A stretch of 64,000 bases of DNA from Varibaculum timonense_A (lineage in GTDB: Bacteria > Actinomycetota > Actinomycetes > Actinomycetales > Actinomycetaceae), in NCBI RefSeq assembly GCF_027694345.1, contig NZ_JAQEVU010000001.1:310001-374000 (forward strand), given 5' to 3'. The position numbers were made by a program, and so were the translations under genes. Below are positions 1 through 9,137 of the stretch, one piece after another. Position 1 is the first letter of the stretch; each line of letters opens with the position of its first letter. The notes under the pieces were generated by a model. The model made no database searches. It was not told where the DNA came from and worked only from the letters and a program-made list of their open reading frames with translations.

Positions 1-1712
1 GCTAAATCACCTACTACCGTAAAAGAACGCGATGGGCAGCGACGTAGCAAACAACGCCAATCCATAGGGGATAGTTCCTGGGCCTCATCTACTACCACGT
101 GTCCGTAAGTCCAGCTGCGATCGCGGTAGGCGCGCTCCGATAGAGCTATTTGCTCAACGCTTTCGCCAGCTCTACTGGCTAACATAGTTGCCGAAACGAT
201 TCCATCTCCCAGGCCTTGAGCTTCAATTGCTGCTTGTGCGCGGGAAAGCTCCTTTTCATGTACCTGCCGCGCTGCTTTTGTGGAACTGGAGGAGTTAGCG
301 CTGGGAACTTCTCCCAGCAATTCTGCTAACTCATCTAATAGAGGTACATCGGCGGGGGTGAAATCCGCCGTTTTGGGGCGGTAGAGGATTTCTTGCTCTG
401 CGAGCGTGAACTCCTTGGCGAAACGAGCAAGAAAAGCCGGGTAGGCATAGAGACGGCGTAGTAGGTTTTGCGCTGAATACGGCATCCAGCAAAGATTTAC
501 TGCTCGGCGCACATTAATGCTGGCGCGTATTTCTTCACGGACCAAGGCGCGTTCACTAAGATCGTCCCGGACAGTTTCAATCTCTTCTAGACCGGCCGCG
601 CTGGCGGCGGAGGCTAACTGTTCGCGTTCTCGGCGGTTTTCAACATCTAAATACTGGTCAGTGAGAGCATCTAGTACCTGGGTAACAAAGATTTCCCGCG
701 CCTGGTTATGGGGTTTAGCACTCAGGCGTGCATGTTTTATCGCTTCCCGCACGGTTTGCGGCGCTAACAACAGTTTTGTAGCCCCCACAGATATAGTTCG
801 GGAGCAATCGGGTACTCTCTGCAGGGAACGCACTGCCTGTTTAATTAGTTTTACCCAGCGTAAATCGCCTTTTAAAGCCGCGATTTTTGGGTGCTCTGTT
901 GCCTGGGCGCGAACCCCGGGCAGCAAAGTAGAAATGGTAGTGGATACCACCCCGGTTTCTCCGAGGGCGGGCAGTACCTGCTCGATATAGCGCAAGAAAG
1001 CCGGGGAAGGACCAACTATCAAAACTCCTGATTTTGCCAGACGCTCAGACTGTTCATAGAGCAAGAAAGCGGCGCGATGTAGAGCCACCGCAGTTTTTCC
1101 AGTTCCCGGTCCGCCTTGAATCACCAAAATCTGGGAGGTTTTAGCGCGGATTATTCGGTCTTGTTCGCCTTGAATAGTGGCGACAATATCGCCCATCCGT
1201 CCGCTGCGTTCTGCTTGCAATGCCGCCAGCAGTGCGCCCTCGCCTTGAAGCTCTATCCCTTCCTTGCGGGCATGGGAGATATTGAATGCCTCGTCCTCTA
1301 AGGAAATAACTTTCCGGCGATGTAAACCGATATGTCTGCGGCTTGCCATGCCCAGCGGGTGACGCGCGGTAGCCTGGTAGAAAGGGGTAGCGGCCTTTGC
1401 CCGCCAATCCATTAAAACTTGTTGGTGGTTGCGGTCTTGTAAACCTACGCGGCCGATATAGAGTTTTTCTCCCTCTAAAGGAGTTATTTGTCCAAATACT
1501 AGACGTTCTTCCACTCCCTCTAAACGGGCAGCTTGATCTCCAAGATGAGCAGACATCACGTCTCGTTCGGAACGGTTCTGGGGCGAACCGGTGGCGCCAT
1601 GTGCCTCAATAGCGCGTTGTTGCTGGCGGTAACGAGTGCGGGTGTCATCTAAGACTTGGTAAATGCTATCGACTGCTGCCTGTTCGCGTGCCAGTTCTGC
1701 GGAATCGTTCAA
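1..1712 (-). CDS. helD: HelD-like UvrD/Rep-family DNA helicase, N-terminal 570 residues (C-terminus outside window)
   Basis: Reads leftward and leaves the window at base 1, so the C-terminal helicase motifs are not seen. The proposed start is TTG at 1712-1710 (forward CAA), behind an AGGAGGAAAG ribosome site on the reverse strand. The N-terminal part (about 190 residues) is charged and helical, as in HelD, where this arm enters the RNA polymerase secondary channel. Walker A reads GGPGTGKT (forward bases about 1092-1115) and Walker B reads VVVDEAQ (about 78-98), both in the same frame. HelD proteins release stalled RNA polymerase and contribute to rifampicin tolerance in some actinobacteria; that role is family knowledge. 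It is divergent from the PAC2 gene. The alternative, a PcrA/UvrD repair helicase, is less likely because the ATP site lies about 200 residues from the N-terminus. Confidence 0.85.
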   Translation of the reverse strand, partial: MNDSAELAREQAAVDSIYQVLDDTRTRYRQQQRAIEAHGATGSPQNRSERDVMSAHLGDQAARLEGVEERLVFGQITPLEGEKLYIGRVGLQDRNHQQVLMDWRAKAATPFYQATARHPLGMASRRHIGLHRRKVISLEDEAFNISHARKEGIELQGEGALLAALQAERSGRMGDIVATIQGEQDRIIRAKTSQILVIQGGPGTGKTAVALHRAAFLLYEQSERLAKSGVLIVGPSPAFLRYIEQVLPALGETGVVSTTISTLLPGVRAQATEHPKIAALKGDLRWVKLIKQAVRSLQRVPDCSRTISVGATKLLLAPQTVREAIKHARLSAKPHNQAREIFVTQVLDALTDQYLDVENRREREQLASAASAAGLEEIETVRDDLSERALVREEIRASINVRRAVNLCWMPYSAQNLLRRLYAYPAFLARFAKEFTLAEQEILYRPKTADFTPADVPLLDELAELLGEVPSANSSSSTKAARQVHEKELSRAQAAIEAQGLGDGIVSATMLASRAGESVEQIALSERAYRDRSWTYGHVVVDEAQELSPMDWRCLLRRCPSRSFTVVGDL

Positions 1713-1843
1713 GAGCGCCTTTCCTCCTGTAGAAAAAGTAGGCAACCATTCTAGCTGCTTTAGCTGAAAAGCCTAGAGATTGGGCGAGGGGGTATGCATG
1801 GTTTGCGTCAGCCAGGTAGGCTGGAATCAGAAAAGGAGGGTAG

Positions 1844-3157
1844 ATGACCAAGCATAGCCGTTTTGTAATTCCCGGTCCGGCCTATGAGGACACTCAGGCT
1901 GAAGTGCTACTTTACGCATTTTCTGGGGCAATAGATGCTGGCGATATCGGGGGAATGATTATTGAACAGCTATTGCATGCTCTCCCGCATGAAGAAGTTG
2001 CTCGTTTCGCTCTGGAAACGGTTTTGGATTATCGAGCCCGTCGCCCTCGAATCACTATCGAAAACTGGACGATGACCGATATGCGTTATCCCAGTTGCAC
2101 CCTAGAGCGAATCACCGACTATTCCGGACGTAATGTTTTACTGCTTAGAGGTTTGGAACCTGACATCAACTGGGAAGACTTTTCGTTAGCGATTTTTGAG
2201 GTCTGTAAGAAGATGGGGGTGAAGCAAGCGGTTGATTTGATGGGAATCGCGGCAAATATCCCGCACACTCGGATTCCTTTTATTAATCAAACTTCCCCGA
2301 ATTCTGATCTGTTGCCTCCCCAAACCCAAATGCCGGGAACTTTTATTATCACCGCCTCTTTCGGGCAGTACTTGCAGATGCTATTCAAAATGATTTCCGT
2401 CAAAGCCCGAGGGCTGATTGTGGGAGTGCCATATTACCTAGCAGATGGGCAATTTCCTCCCGGTGCGGTCAGCGCGATTCAATATCTATCTGAAACTTTG
2501 AACCTGGATTTACCTTTGGGGGATTTGGAAGCTGCCAGCGCCCAGATGACCAAAGAAATAAACCAGCAAATAGAGGAAAACCCCGAAGCTAAAGAGCTCA
2601 TCGAGAAAATGGAAGAACACTACGATGAGGCCTTAACTTCTCCTTGGGGAGAGCTACATCCGAAATCTTTGGCGGAGTCGGTAAATTCACGTTCCGGGGA
2701 AGCAATCGCAGAACGTATTGAAAGGTTCTTGGCAGAGGTAAATACGCAAGAAACTCCCGATAATAATGCTGACGGGCTTTTAGGGGGACGTGACGATTTG
2801 CTGGCACATCTTTCTAAAAAGGCCGCTTTGAATCAGCTGCTCCCCGACGAACCGAAGTTACCCGCTCGTACAGTATCCCCTGCCCCTAGCCGGGTGGATA
2901 CTCCGGTAGAAGACGACAAGAGCCGGCTAGAAAGCCCAGATGGTTCGGTATCTGGGCAGCGAAGCCCCCAGGCAGATAAAGACGATTCCCTAGCGGTGCC
3001 GATTCCCAAGGGGCGGCATTTCCCACCGCGTCGCTCGCGTCCTCAGCAAACTGAAAACTCGCATTCTGCGGAAAAAATCGATATTCCCGCTCCGCCCCCT
3101 CCGCCTCCTAGTGGTGGTGAAAGCGTCACCGAAGATGATGCTCAAGGTGGAAACTGA
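1844..3157 (+). CDS. PAC2 family protein (proteasome-assembly-chaperone-like), with proline-rich tail
   Basis: 437 residues starting at ATG 1844, with AAAAGGAGGG just upstream. Residues about 1-290 match the actinobacterial PAC2 fold, recognisable from the start VIPGPAYEDTQAEVLLYAFS and the downstream LMGIAANIPHTR segment. Residues about 300-437 are a low-complexity, charged and proline-rich tail with a run of seven prolines near the end (about 3085-3110), longer than I expect for the family. In eukaryotes PAC2 assists proteasome assembly; the bacterial function is not established, so the call is a family call only. It lies 30 bases before dinB and probably shares its transcript. Confidence 0.75.
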   Translation: MTKHSRFVIPGPAYEDTQAEVLLYAFSGAIDAGDIGGMIIEQLLHALPHEEVARFALETVLDYRARRPRITIENWTMTDMRYPSCTLERITDYSGRNVLLLRGLEPDINWEDFSLAIFEVCKKMGVKQAVDLMGIAANIPHTRIPFINQTSPNSDLLPPQTQMPGTFIITASFGQYLQMLFKMISVKARGLIVGVPYYLADGQFPPGAVSAIQYLSETLNLDLPLGDLEAASAQMTKEINQQIEENPEAKELIEKMEEHYDEALTSPWGELHPKSLAESVNSRSGEAIAERIERFLAEVNTQETPDNNADGLLGGRDDLLAHLSKKAALNQLLPDEPKLPARTVSPAPSRVDTPVEDDKSRLESPDGSVSGQRSPQADKDDSLAVPIPKGRHFPPRRSRPQQTENSHSAEKIDIPAPPPPPPSGGESVTEDDAQGGN

Positions 3158-3187
3158 CGCTACCTGGACACTAGGAAGAGCTGAACG

Positions 3188-4441
3188 GTGAGTAAGTCCC
3201 CCTACTGCGCTGCCGCTAAACGCGATTGGGGTAGTGATGATAGCAGAACCGATATTTTGCATGTCGATATGGATGCTTTCTTCGTGGAAGCCGAGATTTT
3301 ACGCAATCCCTCTTTGCGGGGAAAACCGGTGATTGTGGGGGGAAGTGGTAACCGCGGGGTAGTGTCTTCTGCTTCCTATGAGGCGAGGGCGCGAGGTATC
3401 CATGCCGCTATGCCGGTTTCTCAAGCTAAACGGCTTTGTCCGGAAGCGATTGTGGTCTCTTCGGGGCATGCTTACTATGCGGCACTGTCGCGAAAAGTGA
3501 TGTCCCTGTTAGGGGAGATTACGGCGGTGATAGAGCAAATCTCGATTGATGAGGCATTTCTAGATGTTTCGGGGGCTAGGAGGCGTTTAGGCTCCCCGGT
3601 GCAAATAGCGCGGTTATTGCGAGGACGCATCCGCAGTGAGCTGTCGCTTCCCGCATCGGTAGGTATTGGTTGCAATAAGCTAATCGCGAAGATTGCTTCT
3701 GCCCATGCTAAACCAGATGGCATTCTGTTAGTACCGGACACTAAAACTTTAGAGTTCTTACATATGCTGCCGGTGGGGGCGATTCCCGGTATTGGCCAGG
3801 CTGCCGGTAAAAAACTAGAAAGTAAAGGGATTGAAACAGTTAGGCAACTAGCTGATCTAAGTATTTCCCAAATGAACTCGCTGTTTGGGAAAGCTATGGG
3901 GGTGCGTTTATATCAGATGGTCAGGGGGCAAGATTCCCGCCCGGTTGGCGCTGAACCCAAAGAAAAGTCGATTGGCACCGAAACTACTTTTTCGCTCGAT
4001 GTGCATTCGCGCCAAGAAATAGCCTCAACTTTGCTTAGTCAGGCTCATCAATGTGCTGCCCGGCTGCGAGCAAATAATCTTTTAGCTGCTAACGTCACCA
4101 TTAAGCTGCGAGCTGCCGATTTTCGTACCTGGACTCGTTCGCGTACCCTTTTGCAACCTACCGACGTTGCTCGCGATATTGCTCAGGCTGCCTTGGGCTT
4201 ATTTGCGAAAGAAAAAATGCCGCATGGGGGAATTCGTCTAGTAGGGGTAACTACGAAGGATTTATCTGCCCCTTCTTCCGGGGTGCAAATGTCTTGGGAC
4301 AGTGATGGGCGAGGACGGGCGGCAGAAATAGCAATGGATAAAATCCATCAGAAATTTGGTGATATTTCCTTGCTGCCAGCCACCTTAGTGGCTGTAGATA
4401 ATCTTCGTGAGGTTTCGGGTTATGAAAGTGAATCTCGCTGA
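3188..4441 (+). CDS. dinB: DNA polymerase IV (Y-family translesion polymerase)
   Basis: 417 residues from a GTG start at 3188, preceded by AGGAAGAG. The Y-family palm motifs are intact: HVDMDAFF (D27, D29) and SIDEAFLDVSG (D121, E122) supply the metal-binding acidic residues. The thumb helix-hairpin-helix follows (LPVGAIPGIGQAAGKKLESKG), then the little-finger domain. The enzyme copies past damaged template bases with low fidelity. The length is normal for DinB. I see no canonical C-terminal beta-clamp motif, but one may be hidden in the last 20 residues. No LexA/SOS box was found nearby. Confidence 0.93.
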   Translation: MSKSPYCAAAKRDWGSDDSRTDILHVDMDAFFVEAEILRNPSLRGKPVIVGGSGNRGVVSSASYEARARGIHAAMPVSQAKRLCPEAIVVSSGHAYYAALSRKVMSLLGEITAVIEQISIDEAFLDVSGARRRLGSPVQIARLLRGRIRSELSLPASVGIGCNKLIAKIASAHAKPDGILLVPDTKTLEFLHMLPVGAIPGIGQAAGKKLESKGIETVRQLADLSISQMNSLFGKAMGVRLYQMVRGQDSRPVGAEPKEKSIGTETTFSLDVHSRQEIASTLLSQAHQCAARLRANNLLAANVTIKLRAADFRTWTRSRTLLQPTDVARDIAQAALGLFAKEKMPHGGIRLVGVTTKDLSAPSSGVQMSWDSDGRGRAAEIAMDKIHQKFGDISLLPATLVAVDNLREVSGYESESR

Positions 4442-4495
4442 ACTAGAGTTTTGTTTTATGCTGGTTAGTGTCAGCTAGGAGAGGAGTGAACTACT

Positions 4496-4912
4496 GTGGG
4501 ACTGTCTGAGAAAGAAAAACAGATTCTGGCAGATATGGAACGTCAGTTTTCTGATGTCCAGGTAGCACCACCTTCCCAGGAAGAAACCTCTAATAGCGTA
4601 AAGACACAAAAAGTTAATCTTTCTCCCAAGCTGATAGCTGCCATGACGCTCCTGGTTGTGGTAGGGATAATTCTGTTGGTGGTAGGGATTTCTCTGTGGT
4701 CAATTTCAAAACTGTTAGCTGTGGTGATTGCAGTTTTCGGTTTTGTGGTAGTGCTCATTTCGGTAACCTTGCCGATGAATTCCCGCTTCGCTACTTTTGG
4801 GCTTAGCTCTGGCAAATCTGTCAAAAAGGGGCAATCCTCTTCCTCGGTGGCTGCTCCAAGTTTTAGGCAGCGTCAAGAAGATAAGTGGAATCGCCGCAAT
4901 AACGCTGGCTAG
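4496..4912 (+). CDS. DUF3040 family small membrane protein
   Basis: 138 residues from GTG 4496, preceded by GGAGAGGAGTG-like purines. The N-terminus (GLSEKEKQILADMERQF) is the hallmark of actinobacterial DUF3040 proteins. Two closely spaced hydrophobic segments (about residues 43-64 and 67-90) should cross the membrane as a hairpin, followed by a basic, serine-rich tail. In many actinobacteria a DUF3040 gene sits just before mraZ and the dcw cluster, as here, but its function is not known. Confidence 0.8.
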   Translation: MGLSEKEKQILADMERQFSDVQVAPPSQEETSNSVKTQKVNLSPKLIAAMTLLVVVGIILLVVGISLWSISKLLAVVIAVFGFVVVLISVTLPMNSRFATFGLSSGKSVKKGQSSSSVAAPSFRQRQEDKWNRRNNAG

Positions 4913-5133
4913 CTAGAGGCTTTTACTTATCTTTCTTTTCCCCGCTGGTTTTGGGGTTTCCTTTTTCTAAGGTTTCAGCTTTCGCATCTTTTTCTGGCTG
5001 CTGTTTAGGTATTCACCTTTTGTAGTCAGTAACTCTCTTTTTTCCTCCACTGTGTCTACTTGCAGGTCAAATCAGATTTAAGCCTGAATTATTTCTAATC
5101 TTTTTGGGGAAACGCTCATTTTTTGTGTCTAAG

Positions 5134-5168
5134 TGGGGAAAAGTGGGGTAAAGTGGAGCTAACTGGCT
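5134..5168 (+). promoter_or_regulatory. MraZ-binding box array upstream of mraZ
   Basis: Four pentamers at exact 10-base spacing: TGGGG (5134-5138), TGGGG (5144-5148), TGGAG (5154-5158) and TGGCT (5164-5168). This matches the known MraZ operator design of TGGGN repeats separated by 5 bases. The first two copies are exact and the last two degenerate. The array ends just before the AAAGGAGGTG ribosome site of mraZ, so bound MraZ would block its own cluster. Confidence 0.8.
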
Positions 5169-5186
5169 GAAAAGGAGGTGGCGTAA

Positions 5187-5618
5187 GTGTTTCTCGGTAC
5201 CTATGAACCGAAAATGGATGAAAAAGGACGCCTAATTCTTCCAGCTAAATTCCGTGATCAACTAGCAGGCGGTCTCGTTATCACCAGAGGTCAAGACCGC
5301 TGTCTCTACGTTTTTCCCGCTCAAGAGTTTGAGGAAATGTATCAAGAGTTACGCCGGGCTCCACTTTCCTCCCGCCAAGGTCGCAACTATGTGCGGGTAA
5401 TGCTATCTGGAGCCTCAGATGAGATCCCCGACAAACAAGGCAGAATAGTGATTCCGCCCCAACTGCGCACCTATGCCGATTTAGGAAAAGAACTAGCCGT
5501 TATAGGCGCAGGTGCGCGCGTAGAAATCTGGAACGCACACACCTGGAACCAGTATCTAGCCGAACAAGAAGAATCCTTTTCTCAAACCGGGGAGGAAGTG
5601 ATACCCGGAATGTTTTGA
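5187..5618 (+). CDS. mraZ: Transcriptional regulator MraZ
   Basis: 143 residues from GTG 5187, seven bases after a strong AAGGAGGTG site. It carries two SpoVT/AbrB-like half-domains: FLGTYEPKMDEKGRLILPAKFRDQL at residues 2-26 and a second copy with the DKQGRIVIPPQLR signature near residues 82-95. MraZ forms a ring-shaped oligomer that binds TGGGN repeats in its own promoter and controls the division and cell-wall cluster. It is the first gene of the cluster here, directly downstream of a matching box array. Confidence 0.95.
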   Translation: MFLGTYEPKMDEKGRLILPAKFRDQLAGGLVITRGQDRCLYVFPAQEFEEMYQELRRAPLSSRQGRNYVRVMLSGASDEIPDKQGRIVIPPQLRTYADLGKELAVIGAGARVEIWNAHTWNQYLAEQEESFSQTGEEVIPGMF

Positions 5619-5655
5619 CCTGGAGTACCTGGTCTCTTCCCGAATGCTCTGACAC

Positions 5656-5686
5656 CTCTTCCCCGGTAGCAGATCGTCGGGGAGAG
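5656..5686 (+). other. RNA hairpin between mraZ and rsmH
   Basis: CTCTTCCCCG (5656-5665) pairs with CGGGGAGAG (5678-5686) with one bulged T, around a 12-base loop. No T-run follows, so it is not a classical terminator; it may be an attenuator or mRNA-stability element in the 121-base mraZ-rsmH gap. Confidence 0.4.
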
Positions 5687-5739
5687 TCCTGGTTCTCCAA
5701 AAATCAGCCCTGTAGTTCCCACTTGTCCCGAAGGAAAAT

Positions 5740-6735
5740 ATGCCTAGACACGTAACTTTTACCCACCAGCCAGTGCTGGCTGAGCACTGCATCGCGCTCT
5801 TAGGGAAAGGTGTCGAACAAGCGGGAAAAAACGGTCGCGCCCTAATAATCGATGCCACCCTAGGGCTAGGAGGGCACAGTGAACTAATCCTAAAGACCTA
5901 TCCCCAAGTACATCTGATAGGAATTGACCGCGACAAACAGGCGCTCGCTAGCTCTATGTCGAGATTGCAAAACTATTCCCAACGGTTCAAGGCAGTGCAC
6001 GCCACCTATGACGCAATTGGGGCAGTCGCCAGTGCCTACAGCGACGATAAATATCCTTTAGCTGCAATATTGATGGACTTAGGGGTTTCTTCTATGCAAC
6101 TAGATGATACCGCTCGCGGATTCAGCTACGCCCAGGATAGCGAACTCGATATGCGCATGGATCAAAGCAAAGGCAAGAGTGCCCGGGAGTTGCTTGCCGA
6201 GTTGTCGGGGGAGCAAATAAGTAAGATACTGCGCGAATATGGGGAAGAAAGATTCGCTACCCGCATCGCCCGCGCCATAGTAGAAAAACGCCAAGAAACG
6301 CCGATAGAAACGTCAAAACAGCTCGTAGAGATAGTGCGAGACTCAATTCCTGCACCTGCTAGGCGCAGCGGAGGCAACCCCGCAAAACGTACATTCCAGG
6401 CACTAAGGATAGCGGTTAATCAGGAGTTATCTATCCTCAGTGCCGCGGTGCCCACCGCTTTAGATGCCCTAGCTCCCGGTGGGGTGTTAGTAGTTGAAAG
6501 CTATCAATCCCTTGAAGATCGGATAGTAAAACAGGCATTTAGGCAGGTAGTGACCTCGCAAATGCCAGGGGGTATTCCCGTGTATAAACCCGCAGCTTTC
6601 GCTCTTTTAACCAGTGGAGCTGAAAAAGCTGAAGCCGCCGAAATCGAAAAAAACCCGCGCTCCGCATCGGTGCGGTTGCGGGCAATTCAGAAGTTGAGGA
6701 TGCAAACCGAAAAGATTGGGGAACAAAATGCCTAA
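5740..6735 (+). CDS. rsmH: 16S rRNA (cytosine-1402-N4)-methyltransferase RsmH
   Basis: 331 residues from ATG 5740, with AAGGAAAA upstream. The family N-terminus HQPVL is at residues 9-13 and the SAM-binding loop DATLGLGGHS at 38-47. Further family motifs include MDLGVSSMQLDDTARGFSY and the conserved RTFQALRIAVNQEL. The enzyme methylates C1402 in the ribosomal P site. Its end overlaps the start of the ftsL-like gene by eight bases (ATGCCTAA), indicating translational coupling. Confidence 0.95.
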   Translation: MPRHVTFTHQPVLAEHCIALLGKGVEQAGKNGRALIIDATLGLGGHSELILKTYPQVHLIGIDRDKQALASSMSRLQNYSQRFKAVHATYDAIGAVASAYSDDKYPLAAILMDLGVSSMQLDDTARGFSYAQDSELDMRMDQSKGKSARELLAELSGEQISKILREYGEERFATRIARAIVEKRQETPIETSKQLVEIVRDSIPAPARRSGGNPAKRTFQALRIAVNQELSILSAAVPTALDALAPGGVLVVESYQSLEDRIVKQAFRQVVTSQMPGGIPVYKPAAFALLTSGAEKAEAAEIEKNPRSASVRLRAIQKLRMQTEKIGEQNA

Positions 6736-7150
6736 TTTTGCAGCTGCCCGTCAGATATCCCCCAAGCGACCTAGGACGGTTCGCGCTTTTAACACCCGCA
6801 ATTTGCGAGTAGTTGGGGAGGGTCAAACAGCCAAGAAGCGCTCCCCGCTGGTAGCAAAAATAATCGCTGCCGCATTGACTCTCGCTGCCCTAATAATTTC
6901 CCCCCTCTTAATAAATACGCAACTAGCGGTTATTTCCTACCAAATCCACGATGATCAGGTGCAGTTGGCGCAGATTAAAGAGGAGAATCAACGGGTGCGT
7001 TCCCAGGTAAACTCCCAATCTAGTCCTGAACGGGTGCGAGAAGCCGCCATGAAGAATGGTTATGTTCCCGCCGGAGAAACCGGCTACGTTACCTTGAAAA
7101 CAGGGAAAATAGAGGGCGGTACCCCTCCTACCCAAGCTGCTGAGGAATAA
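6728..7150 (+). CDS. ftsL: FtsL-like septum protein
   Basis: 140 residues from ATG 6728, chosen because GGGGA precedes it and the ATG overlaps the rsmH stop. A TTG 12 bases upstream is possible but lacks a ribosome site. The protein has a basic cytosolic N-terminus, one membrane helix (about residues 43-65) and a periplasm-side coiled-coil segment (IHDDQVQLAQIKEENQRVRSQ). Sequence conservation of FtsL is poor, so the call rests on size, topology and its place between rsmH and ftsI. FtsL joins FtsQ and FtsB in the divisome and activates FtsWI. Confidence 0.75.
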   Translation: MPNFAAARQISPKRPRTVRAFNTRNLRVVGEGQTAKKRSPLVAKIIAAALTLAALIISPLLINTQLAVISYQIHDDQVQLAQIKEENQRVRSQVNSQSSPERVREAAMKNGYVPAGETGYVTLKTGKIEGGTPPTQAAEE

Positions 7151-7158
7151 TATCGCAT

Positions 7159-9099
7159 ATGGTCAAGGGGAAAGCGGACTCTCGGAAAGCGAAGATATCA
7201 TCTTCGCGCCCAAAAATAGCCAGCCCTAGAAAAGACAGCCTTTCTGGGAAAGATGGGTATATCTCTTCGTCCGCAAAAACTGAGACACTTGGCAGTAAGG
7301 TGGCTAGAAAACGCGGGCGATTACTGCTGACGATTGTGGTTTTTATCTTGACTATATGCGCAATCCGATTATTTGATTTGCAGGTGGTACAGGCTTCCTC
7401 CCTTGCCGAGGAAGCAACTAAAGCTCGCACCTCTTCAACCGAAATCGCCGCTAAAAGGGGAGATATCGTTGATCGTAAGGGAACCGTCCTAGCCACCTCA
7501 ATTGAGGTATATAACGTGTCGGTAAACCAGCTGCTAGTTAAGAACTATATTCATCGCGAAGTTTTTTCCCCAGAGGGAGAAATAGTTACCGACAAATCTA
7601 AACTTCGCGACCCTCGCAACGAGAAGAAAATAGTTGGCACTGGAGCTGCGGAAGCAGCCAGACAACTTGCCCCCATATTAAAAATGGACCCGGCGGTTCT
7701 GGGGGGTAAAATGGTTGGTAAACGGGGATTTGTATATCTTGCGAAAAATGTAAGTGCCGAGGATTGGCGTAAAATCCGTGAACTGGGGATAGACGGCATC
7801 GATGGGGAACGCCGTTATCAACGTCAATACCCTAATGGGGCTACCGCTTCTTCGATTCTGGGATTTACCGATTCGGAAGAAGTCGGACAGGCCGGGATAG
7901 AAGCTACGCAAAATAAACAGCTTTCTGGCACTCCGGGTAAACGGGTAGCGGAGATTTCTCCCTCCGGGCAGATTATTCCCGGAGGAACCGATACTTTACA
8001 GGCAGCCAAACCGGGGAAAACCGTGCGGCTAACCATTGACGCTGACCTCCAAAATATCACCGAAAATATCCTTAATAAGCAGGTGAAAGAGTTTGAAGCT
8101 GCCTGGGGGACGGTAGTAGTTCAACGGGTGGGAACCGGACAAATTCTAGCTTTGGCGGATTCGGGAAATGAACCTCCCGAGACAGTTCGCAAACGTACTA
8201 ATGGGACAACTGGTTCCCGAGTAGTTCAATACACCTATGAGCCGGGTTCTAGTGGAAAACTCGTCACTTTCGCTGCTGCCTTAGAACAAAAGAAAATCAC
8301 CCCTCTAACTCCGGTAACCTCGCCCTATCAAATCACTATTGGCGGTCAAACCTTTAGAGATTCCCACTCCCACCCCACTTTGTCATTAACTGCCTCCGGG
8401 GTATTGGCTGAATCTTCTAACACCGGAACAGTTCAAATTGGACAAAAAGTTAGTGACCAACAGCGCTACCAAATGATGCAGTCCTTAGGTCTAGGGCAGA
8501 AAACGGGGATAGAGATGCCTGGCGAATCTGCCGGCATCATCGGCAGCCCCAAAAGTTGGGATGGACGCCAACGATTCACCACCATGTTTGGGCAAGGTAT
8601 GGCCTGTACGCCGTTACAGATTTCTTCCCTAATCTCCACTATTGGTAATCAAGGGGTGCAGGTTATGCCCAGATTGGTTGAGGGGTATGCAGATTCTCAA
8701 GGGATTATTCAAAAGGCTAAAGCTCCGGCAACAACCCAAAAACTAGATCAAAATGTGGCTGCTACTTTAGTGCGAATGATGGAATCGGTTACTACCGATG
8801 AAGGTACTGCAAAAAAGGCGCAGATTCCCGGATATCGAAGTGCTGGCAAGACTGGTACCAGTGAGATTATTTCCAGTTCCGGAGCTTCTGCCGGGGTAGT
8901 GGCTTCCTTTATTGGTTTGGCTCCGGCGGAGAATCCCGAAATTGCGGTATCGGTAGTTATCTATAAGCCTAAATCTGGTATCTACGGCGGCGTTGTCGCT
9001 GGGCCAGTGTTTTCGCAGGTAGCAGCGCAGGCGCTCACTTTGCTAGATGTTCCTCCCTCAACCAGTAAGCCCCAGTTATATCCCGTGAGCGCGCACTAG
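7159..9099 (+). CDS. ftsI: Penicillin-binding protein 3 / FtsI, septal peptidoglycan transpeptidase
   Basis: 646 residues from ATG 7159. A long basic N-terminus (about 55 residues) precedes a single membrane anchor (about 56-75), then the PBP dimerisation domain and the transpeptidase domain. All three active-site motifs are present: the SxxK motif at S364-K367 (EPGSSGK), SSN at 419-421 and KTG at 564-566 (SAGKTGTSE). It cross-links septal peptidoglycan with FtsW. No PASTA domains follow. The next gene is murF, without the murE that normally sits between them. Confidence 0.93.
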   Translation: MVKGKADSRKAKISSSRPKIASPRKDSLSGKDGYISSSAKTETLGSKVARKRGRLLLTIVVFILTICAIRLFDLQVVQASSLAEEATKARTSSTEIAAKRGDIVDRKGTVLATSIEVYNVSVNQLLVKNYIHREVFSPEGEIVTDKSKLRDPRNEKKIVGTGAAEAARQLAPILKMDPAVLGGKMVGKRGFVYLAKNVSAEDWRKIRELGIDGIDGERRYQRQYPNGATASSILGFTDSEEVGQAGIEATQNKQLSGTPGKRVAEISPSGQIIPGGTDTLQAAKPGKTVRLTIDADLQNITENILNKQVKEFEAAWGTVVVQRVGTGQILALADSGNEPPETVRKRTNGTTGSRVVQYTYEPGSSGKLVTFAAALEQKKITPLTPVTSPYQITIGGQTFRDSHSHPTLSLTASGVLAESSNTGTVQIGQKVSDQQRYQMMQSLGLGQKTGIEMPGESAGIIGSPKSWDGRQRFTTMFGQGMACTPLQISSLISTIGNQGVQVMPRLVEGYADSQGIIQKAKAPATTQKLDQNVAATLVRMMESVTTDEGTAKKAQIPGYRSAGKTGTSEIISSSGASAGVVASFIGLAPAENPEIAVSVVIYKPKSGIYGGVVAGPVFSQVAAQALTLLDVPPSTSKPQLYPVSAH

Positions 9100-9137
9100 C
9101 TATCCTTAGAAGAGAACCTATAAATAGGAGCGAAGAT

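Noticed and set aside
4925..4955. Terminator after the DUF3040 gene
   Set aside because: The CCCC/GGGG stem is only four pairs; too weak to call despite nearby T residues.
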